A stretch of DNA of 64,000 nucleotides from Pseudoxanthomonas spadix. GTDB taxonomy: Bacteria > Pseudomonadota > Gammaproteobacteria > Xanthomonadales > Xanthomonadaceae. The notes under the pieces are model-generated. The model was given only the letters and a program-made list of their open reading frames with translations. It was not told the DNA's origin and ran no database searches. The number at the start of each line of letters is the position of its first letter. Position 1 is the stretch's first letter. Below are positions 47,902 to 57,247 of this stretch, piece after piece. The position numbers and the translations under genes were made by a program. The stretch lies in the NCBI RefSeq assembly GCF_003703395.1, contig NZ_RDQN01000003.1, positions 186,001 through 250,000 on the forward strand, in the 5' to 3' direction.

Positions 47902-50900
47902 ATGCTTTCCCGGCTCATTGAATTCTCGCTGCGCCAGCGCGTGCTGGTGCTGCTGGCTGCCGTCGCGCTGGCCGGCGCCGGCGTCGCCGCGTTCCTCAGT
48001 CTGCCGATCGATGCCTATCCGGACATCTCGCCGACCCAGGTCAAGTTGATCCTCAAGGCGCCGGGGATGACCCCGGAAGAGGTCGAGTCGCGGGTCATCT
48101 CGCCGCTGGAGATGGAGCTGCTGGGCGTGCCGCAGGGCGTGATGCTGCGCTCCACCGCCAAGTACGCCATCGCCGACATCACCCTGGACTTCGCCGAGGG
48201 CAGCGACATCTACTGGGCCCGCCAGCAGGTCGCCGAGCGCTATGGCAACGTCGCGCCGAACCTGCCCGCCGACGTCAGCGGCGGCCTGGCGCCGATCTCC
48301 ACGCCGCTCTCGGACGTGTTCATGTTCACCATCGAGGGCGGCGGGCTGTCCCTGGCCGAACGCCGCAGCCTGCTCGACTGGACCCTGCGCCCGGCGCTGC
48401 GCACGCTGCCCGGCGTGGCCGACGTCAACGTGCTCGGCGGCCAGGCGCGCAGCTTCACCGTGATCCCCGATCGCGCGCGGCTGTCGGCGGCCGGGCTGCA
48501 CTTTCGCGACGTGATCGACGCGATCGGGCGCAACAACCGCAATGATGGCGCCGGCCGCGTCGATGCCGGCGAGGACACCCTGATCGTGCGCGCCGAGGGC
48601 GCGATCCACACCCTGGAGGACCTGTCGCGGATCGTGATCCGCCCCGGCCCGGCGCCGGTGCGGATCGGCGATGTAGCCCAGGTGCGCACCGATGCGCTGA
48701 CCCGCTATGGCGCGGTCAGCCGCGACGGCGCCGGCGAGGCGGTGGAGGGCATCGTGGTGGCCCTGCGCGGTGCCGATGCCTCGACCCTGGTGCAGGCCAT
48801 CCGCACGCGCCTGGACGAGCTGGCGCCCAGCCTGCCGGCCGGGGTCAAGGTGGTGCCCTTCTACGACCGCAGCACCCTGATCACGCGCGCGGTCAGCACC
48901 GTCGAGCACGCGCTGATCGAAGCCACCGTGCTGGTGGTGATCCTGCTGCTGCTGTTCCTGGGCGAGTTCCGCGCCGCGCTGGTGGTGGCCCTGATGGTGC
49001 CCTTCGCCACGCTGGGCACGTTCCTGCTGATGCGCCTGACCGGCATGAGCGCCAACCTGATGAGCCTGGGCGGCCTGGCGATCGCCATCGGCATGCTGGT
49101 CGATGCGGCGGTGGTGGTGGTCGAGAACGCGGTCAGCCGGCTGGCCCCCGATGCGCCCGGCGCCCACCTGCCGCGCGTGCACCGGGTGTTCGCGGCCGCA
49201 CGCGAGGTCGCCACGCCGGTGGCCGCCGGCATCCTGATCATCTGCCTGACCTTCATGCCGCTGCTCACCCTGCAGGGGCTGGAGGGCAAGCTGTTCGCAC
49301 CGGTGGCGCTGACCATCGTGTTCGCACTCGGCGCCTCGCTGCTGCTGTCGCTGACGCTGGTGCCGGTGCTGGCCTCGCTGCTGCTCAAGGAGCGCGCGCA
49401 CAGCGAACCGTGGCTGATGCGCCAGGCCGACCGGCTGTACCGGCCGCTGCTGGAGCAGGCGCTGGGCCATCCCGGGCGCGCGGTGGCGCTGGCGGTGGTC
49501 GCGCTGGTGCTTGGCGCCGCCGCCTACCTGGGCACCGGCAAGACCTTCATGCCGACCATGGACGAGGGCGACATCCTGCTGCAGTTGCAGAAGCCCGCCT
49601 CGATCGGCCTGCAGCGTTCGCTGGAGATCGATCTGGCAGTGGAAAAGGCCATCGCCGCCAACGTGCCGGAGGTGCAGCACAGCATCGGCCGGGTCGGCTC
49701 GGACGAGCTGGGCCTGGACCCGATGGGCCTGAACGAGACCGACCTGTTCATGCAGCTCGCCCCGCGCGAGCAGTGGCGGGTCAACGACAAGGCCTGGCTC
49801 ACCGACCGCATCCGCGAACAGATGGCCGCCTTCCCCGGCCTGGACTTCGGCTTCACCCAGCCCATCGAGATGCGCGTGTCGGAGATGCTCACCGGCAGCC
49901 GCGGCGATGTGGCGATCAAGGTGTTCGGGCCGGATCTGTCCACCCTGGGCGAGCTGGCCCAGCGCATCGCCGCGGCCGTCGAGCGGGTTCCCGGCGCGCA
50001 GGACGTGCTGACCCAGTCCACCGACGGCGTGGAGTACCTGCAGGTGAAGGTGGATGCACAGGCGGCCGGACGCGCCGGCCTGGCGGTGACCGACGTGCAG
50101 GACGAGCTGCGCGCGCAGCTGGAAGGGGTGCCGGCCGGCATCGTGATCGAGCCCGACCGGCGCACCCCGATCCTGGTGCGCGGCGATGCACAGGTGCGCG
50201 GTTCGGCGGCGCGGTTCGGGGAGCTGCAGCTGGCCCGCGGCGATGCCGGGCAAGTGCCGCTGGCCGCCCTGGCCACGATCGCCTCGACCTCCGGGCCGGT
50301 CCAGGTGCGGCGCGAGAACGGCTCGCGCTTCTCGCTGATCCAGTCCAACGTCAGCGGCCGCGACCTGGTCGGCTTCGTCGAGGAGGCGCGCGCTGCGGTC
50401 GCGCGCGATGTGCCGCTGCCGCCGGGCTACCGGCTGGCCTGGGGCGGCCAGTTCGAGAACCAGCAGCGCGCCGCCGCGCGCCTGGGGCTGGTGGTGCCGG
50501 TCGCGCTGGGGCTGATCTTTCTGGTGTTGTTCATGACCTTCGGCTCGGTGCGCCAGGCCCTGCTGATCCTGGGCAATGTGCCGTTCGCGATGGTCGGCGG
50601 GATCCTGGCGCTGTGGCTGGCCGGGCAGTACCTGTCGGTGCCGGCCTCGGTGGGCTTCATCGCGCTGCTCGGCATCGCCGTGCTCAACGGCCTGGTCCTG
50701 GTGTCGCATTTCAACCAGCTGCACGCGCTCGGCCATCCGCTCGAACATGTCGTGCGCGAGGGCGCCTGGCGCCGGCTGCGCCCGGTGCTGATGACCGCCA
50801 CCATCACCGCCTTCGGCCTGGTGCCGCTGCTGCTGGCCAGCGGCCCGGGCTCGGAGATCCAGCGTCCGCTGGCGATCGTGGTGATCGGCGGGCTGGTGAC

Positions 50901-51021
50901 CTCCACCGCGCTGACCCTGCTGCTGTTGCCGGTGATGTACCGCCGTTACGGCCAGCCGCCGGCGCCGGCGTCCCGACCGCCGTCCACGCCCGCGGCGCCC
51001 AGCACGGAACTGCACCCATGA
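47902..51021 (+). CDS. Heavy-metal efflux RND pump, CzcA/CusA superfamily
   Basis: 1039 aa inner-membrane proton antiporter with about 12 helices and two large periplasmic loops. It starts MLSRLIEFSLRQRVLVLL and has the HME-type PDISPTQV. The fourth helix reads GMLVDAAVVVVENAV with Asp401. That motif differs from the DFGxxxDGAVVxxEN of classic CzcA (Zn/Co/Cd) and from the GAMVDAAIVMIENAH of CusA (Cu/Ag), so the metal cannot be named. The start is ATG 47902; GTG 47890 overlapping the previous stop is an alternative. It overlaps the next gene by ATGA. Confidence 0.93.
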   Translation: MLSRLIEFSLRQRVLVLLAAVALAGAGVAAFLSLPIDAYPDISPTQVKLILKAPGMTPEEVESRVISPLEMELLGVPQGVMLRSTAKYAIADITLDFAEGSDIYWARQQVAERYGNVAPNLPADVSGGLAPISTPLSDVFMFTIEGGGLSLAERRSLLDWTLRPALRTLPGVADVNVLGGQARSFTVIPDRARLSAAGLHFRDVIDAIGRNNRNDGAGRVDAGEDTLIVRAEGAIHTLEDLSRIVIRPGPAPVRIGDVAQVRTDALTRYGAVSRDGAGEAVEGIVVALRGADASTLVQAIRTRLDELAPSLPAGVKVVPFYDRSTLITRAVSTVEHALIEATVLVVILLLLFLGEFRAALVVALMVPFATLGTFLLMRLTGMSANLMSLGGLAIAIGMLVDAAVVVVENAVSRLAPDAPGAHLPRVHRVFAAAREVATPVAAGILIICLTFMPLLTLQGLEGKLFAPVALTIVFALGASLLLSLTLVPVLASLLLKERAHSEPWLMRQADRLYRPLLEQALGHPGRAVALAVVALVLGAAAYLGTGKTFMPTMDEGDILLQLQKPASIGLQRSLEIDLAVEKAIAANVPEVQHSIGRVGSDELGLDPMGLNETDLFMQLAPREQWRVNDKAWLTDRIREQMAAFPGLDFGFTQPIEMRVSEMLTGSRGDVAIKVFGPDLSTLGELAQRIAAAVERVPGAQDVLTQSTDGVEYLQVKVDAQAAGRAGLAVTDVQDELRAQLEGVPAGIVIEPDRRTPILVRGDAQVRGSAARFGELQLARGDAGQVPLAALATIASTSGPVQVRRENGSRFSLIQSNVSGRDLVGFVEEARAAVARDVPLPPGYRLAWGGQFENQQRAAARLGLVVPVALGLIFLVLFMTFGSVRQALLILGNVPFAMVGGILALWLAGQYLSVPASVGFIALLGIAVLNGLVLVSHFNQLHALGHPLEHVVREGAWRRLRPVLMTATITAFGLVPLLLASGPGSEIQRPLAIVVIGGLVTSTALTLLLLPVMYRRYGQPPAPASRPPSTPAAPSTELHP

Positions 51022-51371
51022 GCCTGCCCGGCGAAGACCACGTTGCGCACCGCCAGGCCACACCGGGGGCCGGGTTGGTCCGCCTGAACCTGGTGTTTCC
51101 GCCCAGCCTGGAGGATGCGGTGACCGAGGCGTTGCTCGCCGGCCCGGCGCTTCCCGGCTTCACCCTGTTCCATGCCGAAGGCCACACCAGCGACTTCAGC
51201 CGCGCCTCGGCCAGCGAACGGGTGCGCGGCCGGGTCGAGCGCCGCGTGCTGTGGGTGGTGATCGAATACGCGCGCCTGGATGAGGTGCTGTCCGTGCTGC
51301 ACGCGCGGGTCGCATCGACCGAGGTGCGCTGGTGGGCTGAGCCGGTGATCGCCTCCGGGAGGCTGGCATGA
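51018..51371 (+). CDS. Small PII-like protein (DUF3240-like) in the efflux operon
   Basis: 117 aa, no signal. The fold suggested by the sequence is ferredoxin-like: RLNLVFPPSLEDAVTEALL, then GFTLFHAEGH, VRGRVERRVLWVVIEYARL, and a C-terminal strand ARVASTEVRWWAEPVI. From memory this is the DUF3240 family, grouped with PII-like proteins and often found beside CzcA-type pumps. The presumed role is sensing a metal or nucleotide to control the pump, but this is inference. Both ends overlap neighbours by ATGA, so it is translated with the pump and the channel. Confidence 0.75.
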   Translation: MSLPGEDHVAHRQATPGAGLVRLNLVFPPSLEDAVTEALLAGPALPGFTLFHAEGHTSDFSRASASERVRGRVERRVLWVVIEYARLDEVLSVLHARVASTEVRWWAEPVIASGRLA

Positions 51372-52639
51372 GCCCGCTGCAGCGCCTGCTGGTGGCCGTG
51401 CTGGCGTCGCTGCCGGCCGCCGCGCTGGCCCAGGATTACCTGCCGCCCGAACACCTGGTCGGCATCGCCCTGGAGGCCCAGCCGAACGTGCGCGCGGCCA
51501 TGGCCCGGGCCGGCGCGGCCACCGCCAATGCCCGTGCGCTGTCGGTGGGAAGCCATGAATTCGAGGCCAGCGTGATCCCGCAATACCGGACCACCGACGC
51601 CGACGGCGACTTCCGCGAATGGGAAGCCCTGCTCAGCCGTCGCATCCGCCTGCCCGGCAAGGCCCGGCTGGACCGCCAGATCGGCGACCACACCCGCAGC
51701 GCCGCCGATCTGCGCCTGGACGATGCCGAACACCAGGCGGCGCGGCGCCTGCTGGAGCTGTGGATGGGCTGGCTGGGCAGTTCGGTCACCGCCGAGGAAA
51801 CCGCGGCCCAGCAGGCGCTGCTGGTCCGCGAACGCGATGCGCTGGCACGCCGCGTGGCCCTGGGCGATGCCGCGCAGCGCGACCTGGAGCTGTTCGAGGC
51901 CGAGCGCGCGCAACTGGCGGTGCAGGCGCTCGGCGCGCGCGCCGCCGCGATCGCCGCCCGGCAGGCGCTGGCCGCCGAATTCCCGCAGATTCCCCTGCCG
52001 GAACGGGCCCCGGCGTTGCCCGAACCGGTGGCCTTGCCCGGCGACGTCCGGTCCTGGCGCGAACTCATCATCGCCCGCAGCCATGAGATCGGCATCGCCA
52101 TGGAGGACGCCACCCGGCAGTCGCTGGTCGCCGCGCGTGCCCGCGCCGACCGCCGGCCCGACCCCAGCGTCGGCGTGCGGGTGATGTCCGACCGCAGCAA
52201 CGACGAACGCGCCATCGGCCTGGTCCTGAGCATCCCGATCGGCAGCACCTATCGCAGCGCACAGGCCGCCGCCGAGAGCGCCAACGCCACCGCCGCCGAA
52301 GCCGACGCCGATGCCGTGCGCCTGATGATCGAGCAGGCGGCATGGGCCACCGCCCAGGCCGCGCAGGACCGCATGGTGCAGTGGCAACTGCAGCAGCAGT
52401 CCCTGGCCGCCCAGACCGCCGCCAGCACCCGCACCCGCCGCGCCTGGGAGCTGGGCGAGACCGCCCTGAGCGAGTACCTGCTGGCCCAGCGCAACCAGCG
52501 CCAGGCCCAGCTGGCCGAGGCCCTGGCGCGGGTGCAGGCCCTGCAGGCGATCCTGCTGGTGCGCGTGGACACCCACGAGCTCTGGCATCCGGAACTGGCC
52601 TCGGCCCAGCCGCATGCCGGCGGCGAACCCGCGCGATGA
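51368..52639 (+). CDS. TolC-family outer membrane efflux protein, CzcC-like
   Basis: 423 aa. A signal peptide is visible (cleavage probably after PAAALA, about residue 20). Two long helical-hairpin repeats rich in Ala/Arg/Gln follow, typical of OEP domains (ARRLLELWMGWLGSSVTAEE; AQAAQDRMVQWQLQQQSLAAQ). The last repeat has LGETALSEYLLAQRNQRQAQL. It forms the trimeric channel for the RND pump and is last in the operon, an order opposite to czcCBA. Confidence 0.88.
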   Translation: MSPLQRLLVAVLASLPAAALAQDYLPPEHLVGIALEAQPNVRAAMARAGAATANARALSVGSHEFEASVIPQYRTTDADGDFREWEALLSRRIRLPGKARLDRQIGDHTRSAADLRLDDAEHQAARRLLELWMGWLGSSVTAEETAAQQALLVRERDALARRVALGDAAQRDLELFEAERAQLAVQALGARAAAIAARQALAAEFPQIPLPERAPALPEPVALPGDVRSWRELIIARSHEIGIAMEDATRQSLVAARARADRRPDPSVGVRVMSDRSNDERAIGLVLSIPIGSTYRSAQAAAESANATAAEADADAVRLMIEQAAWATAQAAQDRMVQWQLQQQSLAAQTAASTRTRRAWELGETALSEYLLAQRNQRQAQLAEALARVQALQAILLVRVDTHELWHPELASAQPHAGGEPAR

Positions 52640-52740
52640 GCGGCGTCCAGACCCGCGCCCGGCTGCGCGTCTGACGCCTGCCGAAGATCCGGCAAGGCTG
52701 AAGCAGCAGCAGCGCTGAGTTTTCAGCCAACCGCCGCAAA

Positions 52741-52773
52741 CAAGGGCCCCGCATCGCGAGGCCCCTGCTTTTC
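52741..52773 (+). terminator. Intrinsic terminator after the efflux operon
   Basis: An imperfect 12-bp stem (52741-52752 with 52756-52767, two mismatches, loop ATC) is followed by CTTTTC. It separates the core-type operons from the accessory region that starts with hsdR. The rest of the 256-bp gap has only a TAAACT at 52820-52825 that could be the hsdR -10. Confidence 0.6.
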
Positions 52774-52895
52774 GCGTGCCTTGGCGCGGCGTGGATGGCT
52801 CAGGAGTCGAGGCAGCCGGTAAACTCGCGGCTCAAACCATGCGGCCTGGATGTCTCTCACGGCACTGTGCTGCTCGTCCGGGGAACGAGGCTGTC

Positions 52896-55800
52896 ATGCA
52901 CGTCAAGGAAAGCACCATCGAGCAGGAGCTGATCGAGAAGCTCGGCGAGCTCAAGTACACCCTGCGACCTGACATCCGCGACCGTGCGGCCATGGAACGC
53001 AACTTCCGCGAGAAATTCGAGGCGCTGAACCGCGTCAGCCTGACCGATGCCGAGTTCCAGCGCCTGCTCGATGAGATCGTCACCCCGGACGTGTTCACGG
53101 CCGCCCATACGCTGCGCCACCGCAACGCGTTCACCCGCGACGACGGCACCCCGCTCAACTACACGCTGGTGAACATCAACGACTGGTGCAAGAACGATTT
53201 CGAAGTCGCCAGCCAGTTCCGCATCAACACCGACTACAGCTACCACCGCTACGACGTGCTGCTGCTCATCAACGGCGTGCCTGCCGTGCAGATCGAGCTG
53301 AAGACCCTGGGCATCAACCCGCGCCGGGCGATCGAGCAGATCGTCGAGTACAAGAACGATCCCGGTAACAGCTATACCCGCACGCTGCTGTGTTTCATCC
53401 AGCTGTTCATCGTCAGCAACCGCGACTTCACCTACTACTTCGCCAACAACAACGCGCGCCACTTTGCGTTCAACGCCGACGAGCGGTTCCTGCCGATCTA
53501 CCAGTACGCCGCGCCGGACAACACCAAGATCAACGGCATCGACGCCTTCGCCGAAGCGTTCCTGGCCAAGTGCACACTGGGGCAGATGATCAGCCGCTAC
53601 ATGGTGCTGGTGGCCAGCGAGCAGAAGCTGTTGATGATGCGGCCCTACCAGATCTACGCGGTCAGGAACATCGTCGAGTGCATCGACAAGAACCTTGGCA
53701 ACGGCTACATCTGGCACACCACCGGCAGCGGCAAGACGCTCACCAGCTTCAAGGCCTCCACCCTGCTCAAGGCCAACCCCGCCATCGAGAAGTGCCTGTT
53801 CGTAGTGGACCGCAAGGACCTTGATCGCCAGACCCGCGAGGAATTCAACCGCTTCCAGCAAGGCTGCGTCGAGGAAAACACCAACACCGGCGCACTGGTG
53901 CGTCGCATGCTTTCCGACGATGCGGCCGACAAGGTCATCGTCTGCACCATCCAGAAGCTCGGCCTGGCGCTGGACGAAAACAGCAGGCGCAACAAAGGTC
54001 GCGAAAAGGGTGGTCTTGCCAGCCACAGAGAGCAGCTTGCGGCGCTGCGCGACAAGCGCATCGTCTTCATCTTCGACGAATGTCACCGCTCGCAGTTCGG
54101 CGACAACCACCAGGCCATCAAGGAATTCTTCCCCAAGGCCCAGCTGTTCGGTTTCACCGGCACGCCGATCTTCGAGGCCAACGCCAGCTACAAGCGCATC
54201 GAGGGCGAGGAACAGACGCTCAAGACCACGCAGGACCTGTTCCAGCACTCCCTGCACGAATACACCATCACCCACGCCATCGAAGACCGCAACGTCCTGC
54301 GCTTCCACGTGGACTACTACAAGCCTGAGAAGGGCGGGCCCGACGGCAAACGGCCGCCCACGCCCGGCGAAACGCTGGCCAAGCGCGCCATCGTCGACGC
54401 CATCCTGGCCAAGCACGACGCCGCCACCGGCGGGCGCCGCTTCAACGCCCTGCTCGCCACCGCGTCGATCAACGACGCCATCGAGTACTTCAGGCTGTTC
54501 GAGTCCGCGCAGGCCGAGAAGCAACAGGCCGACCCGCACTGGCAGCCGCTCAACATCGCCGCGGTGTTCTCCCCGCCGGCCGACGTCAGCGCCGATGTCA
54601 GGCAACTGCAGGAAGACCTGCCGCAGGAGCAAGCGGACAACCGGCACGACCCCGAGGCCAAGAAGAACGCGCTCAAGGCCATCATCGCCGAGTACAACGC
54701 GCGCTTTTCCACCAACCATCGCATCGAGGAGTTCGACGTCTACTACCAGGACGTGCAGCAGCGCATCAAGGACCAGCAGTTCCCCAACGCCGACCTGCCG
54801 CACAAGGGCCGCGAAAAGCTCGACATCGTGATCGTGGTGGACATGCTGCTCACCGGCTTTGACAGCAAGTACCTCAACACCCTGTACGTGGACAAGAACC
54901 TCAAGCACCACGGCCTGATCCAGGCGTTCAGCCGCACCAACCGCGTGCTCAACGACACCAAGCCCTACGGCAACATCCTCGACTTCCGCGGCCAGCAGAA
55001 GGAAGTGGACGCGGCCATCGCGCTGTTCTCCGGCGCCAAGGCCGACACCGCCCGCGAAATCTGGCTGGTGGACAGCGCGCCGGTGGTCATCGACAGGCTG
55101 AAGGACGCGCGCGACAGGCTCGACCGCTTCATGGCCTCGCAGGGCCTCACCGGCAAGGCGGGCGACGTCGCCAACCTCAAGGGCGATGCGGCCCGCGCCG
55201 CCTTCGTCGAGCACTTCAAGCAGGTGCAGAAGCTCAAGGTGCAGCTGGACCAGTACACCGACCTGGACGAGGAGCAGAAGCAGCAGATCGAGGCCGTCCT
55301 GCCGCGCGATGAGCACAACGCCTTCCGCGGCGCCTATCTGGAGACCGCGCAGCGGCTGCGCGCCCAGCAGGCAAAGTCGTCAGGGCAGAAGGACGGGGCG
55401 GCCAACGAACAGATCGACCAGCTCGATTTCGAGTTCGTGCTGTTTGCCTCCAGCACCATCGACTACGACTACATCATGAAGCTGATCGCCGACTACTCGG
55501 CCAAGACCCCCGGCAAGGCCAGCATGAGCCGCGAGCAGCTGATCGGCCTGATCGCCTCTGATGCCAAGTTCATGGACGAACGCGAGGACATCAGCGAGTA
55601 CGTGCGCGGCCTCAAGGCCGGCGAAGGGCTCAACGAGGCCGCCATCCGCGCCGGCTACGAACGTTTCAAGCAGGACAGGGCGGCGCAGGACATGGCCGCG
55701 CTGTCGGAAAGACACGGCCTGCCCGTGACCGCACTGCAGGCCTTCGTCGATGCCATCCTGGCCCGCCGCATCTTCGATGGCGAACAGCTCACCGAGCTGC

Positions 55801-55931
55801 TGGCACCGCTCGACCTGGGCTGGAAGGCGCGCACGCAGAAGGAGCTGGCGCTGATGGGCGATCTGCTGCCATTGCTGAAGAAGCGGGCCGGTGGGCGTGA
55901 GATCGCCGGGCTCAAGGCATACGAGGATTGA
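52896..55931 (+). CDS. hsdR: Type I restriction enzyme R subunit
   Basis: 1011 aa. The N-terminal PD-(D/E)xK nuclease (RYDVLLLINGVPAVQIELKT, about 118-137) is followed by a superfamily 2 translocase: motif I TTGSGKT at about 275-281, motif II DECH at about 394-397, and motif III FTGTP. The second RecA domain contains VDMLLTGFDSKYLNTLYVD and QAFSRTNRV. It translocates and cleaves DNA together with HsdM and HsdS. The ATG at 52896 is chosen because sequence before it is not family-like. The stop overlaps the hsdS start region (ATTGATGATG). hsdR is transcribed first, the reverse of most type I loci. Confidence 0.95.
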   Translation: MHVKESTIEQELIEKLGELKYTLRPDIRDRAAMERNFREKFEALNRVSLTDAEFQRLLDEIVTPDVFTAAHTLRHRNAFTRDDGTPLNYTLVNINDWCKNDFEVASQFRINTDYSYHRYDVLLLINGVPAVQIELKTLGINPRRAIEQIVEYKNDPGNSYTRTLLCFIQLFIVSNRDFTYYFANNNARHFAFNADERFLPIYQYAAPDNTKINGIDAFAEAFLAKCTLGQMISRYMVLVASEQKLLMMRPYQIYAVRNIVECIDKNLGNGYIWHTTGSGKTLTSFKASTLLKANPAIEKCLFVVDRKDLDRQTREEFNRFQQGCVEENTNTGALVRRMLSDDAADKVIVCTIQKLGLALDENSRRNKGREKGGLASHREQLAALRDKRIVFIFDECHRSQFGDNHQAIKEFFPKAQLFGFTGTPIFEANASYKRIEGEEQTLKTTQDLFQHSLHEYTITHAIEDRNVLRFHVDYYKPEKGGPDGKRPPTPGETLAKRAIVDAILAKHDAATGGRRFNALLATASINDAIEYFRLFESAQAEKQQADPHWQPLNIAAVFSPPADVSADVRQLQEDLPQEQADNRHDPEAKKNALKAIIAEYNARFSTNHRIEEFDVYYQDVQQRIKDQQFPNADLPHKGREKLDIVIVVDMLLTGFDSKYLNTLYVDKNLKHHGLIQAFSRTNRVLNDTKPYGNILDFRGQQKEVDAAIALFSGAKADTAREIWLVDSAPVVIDRLKDARDRLDRFMASQGLTGKAGDVANLKGDAARAAFVEHFKQVQKLKVQLDQYTDLDEEQKQQIEAVLPRDEHNAFRGAYLETAQRLRAQQAKSSGQKDGAANEQIDQLDFEFVLFASSTIDYDYIMKLIADYSAKTPGKASMSREQLIGLIASDAKFMDEREDISEYVRGLKAGEGLNEAAIRAGYERFKQDRAAQDMAALSERHGLPVTALQAFVDAILARRIFDGEQLTELLAPLDLGWKARTQKELALMGDLLPLLKKRAGGREIAGLKAYED

Positions 55932-57247
55932 TGATGGCGAAGCAGGGAAACTCAACGGCGGTGCCGAGGCTGCGGTTTCCGGAGTTTCGGAATGCTGAGG
56001 CGTGGAAAGAAAAAAAGCTGGGGGAGTTGATCGAGACGGTCAGCCCGCCGTCGAAGTTGCCATCGTCGAGCTATCTGGCGACGGGCAAGTTTCCAATCGT
56101 CGACCAATCCCAAGACGCGATCTGTGGATGGACTGACGACGCGCAGGCCCTGGTGGAAGAGCCGCTGCCACTTATCGTCTTTGGCGACCATACCTGCGCC
56201 ATAAAGTTGGTTGAGATGCCGTTCGCGCAAGGCGCAGATGGCATCAAGATACTGGCAGCCAAACCAGTGGTTGCGATCGAATACTTGTTCCATTCGCTCA
56301 ACCACCAACCGTTAGTAATGGAAGACTACAAACGCCATTTTTCTGTGTTGAAGGAGCGGCGAGTTTTCTTTCCAAGCGTCGAATCTGGCGAGCAGCAAAA
56401 GATCGCCGACTGCCTGACTTCGCTGGACGAGGTGATTGCCGCGCAGGGGCGGATCGTTGCGGCGTTGAAGAAGTACAAACGCGGCCTGATGCAGCAGCTT
56501 TTCCCCCGCGAAGGCGAAACCCGCCCCCGCCTCCGCTTCCCCGAGTTCCGCGATGCGCCGGAGTGGAAGAAACTACCACTTTGCGATTTGGGTGAAATAG
56601 TCACGGGAAAGACGCCAAGCACGACTGATGCCGAGCGATGGGGTGGAGATGTTCTTTTTATCACTCCGACTGATATCAGCGAAAATAATAAATACCAAAG
56701 ATCAAGTCAGAGAACCGTTGTCGCGACGCCAAAATTGAAAGTATTGCCTGCAGGTAGCATTACGTATACTTGCATTGCGTCAATAGGGAAGATGGCAATC
56801 ACTGTGCGCCCGAGCATCACAAATCAGCAGATCAACTCTGTCGTAACACTTCCAACAATCAGCAATGAGTTCGTTTACTACGCTTTAGCGAATTTGACGC
56901 CATGGATAAAGTCGATACCGGCATCTTCGACTCTTGCGATTATTAATAAGAAGGATTTTTCTGGAATCGATATCTGGATCCCAGTCGATAGCTCCGAGCA
57001 GAAGGTAGTTGCCGACTGCCTGTCCTCCTTAGACACACAGATCGCCGCCGAAACCGACCAGCTCGCCGCCCTCAAGACCCACAAGCAGGGCCTGATGCAG
57101 CAGTTGTTCCCGTCGCGGGAAGTCGTCGCCGCATGGGGAAGAAGATCCTCATCCTCGCCGGCCCGAACGGCGCCGGAAAAACCACCTTCGCCCGTTCGTT
57201 TCTTCCCGAGGAGGCGCAGTGCCCGCGCTTCATCAATGCCGACCTGA
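55931..57247 (+). CDS. hsdS: Type I restriction specificity subunit, tail overlaps next gene
   Basis: About 438 aa, with starts at 55928, 55931 or 55934 (ATGATG run). There are two target-recognition domains (about 15-150 and 215-360), each headed by RLRFPEFR. Two coiled-coil spacers are nearly repeated (EQQKIADCLTSLDEVIAA; EQKVVADCLSSLDTQIAA), each ending in GLMQQLFP. Repeated organisation is typical. After GLMQQLFPSREVV the family normally stops. Here the frame continues about 40 residues through the start of the kinase gene (57133) to 57247, giving a basic, Ser/Pro-rich tail that is probably read-through of a lost stop. The second recognition domain is clearly richer in A and T. Confidence 0.9.
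   Translation: MMAKQGNSTAVPRLRFPEFRNAEAWKEKKLGELIETVSPPSKLPSSSYLATGKFPIVDQSQDAICGWTDDAQALVEEPLPLIVFGDHTCAIKLVEMPFAQGADGIKILAAKPVVAIEYLFHSLNHQPLVMEDYKRHFSVLKERRVFFPSVESGEQQKIADCLTSLDEVIAAQGRIVAALKKYKRGLMQQLFPREGETRPRLRFPEFRDAPEWKKLPLCDLGEIVTGKTPSTTDAERWGGDVLFITPTDISENNKYQRSSQRTVVATPKLKVLPAGSITYTCIASIGKMAITVRPSITNQQINSVVTLPTISNEFVYYALANLTPWIKSIPASSTLAIINKKDFSGIDIWIPVDSSEQKVVADCLSSLDTQIAAETDQLAALKTHKQGLMQQLFPSREVVAAWGRRSSSSPARTAPEKPPSPVRFFPRRRSARASSMPT

Noticed and set aside
47752-51063. 1103-codon open frame on the minus strand
   Set aside because: Lies opposite the RND pump genes, is Gly/Arg/His-rich with no domain sequence, and arises from high-GC third positions.
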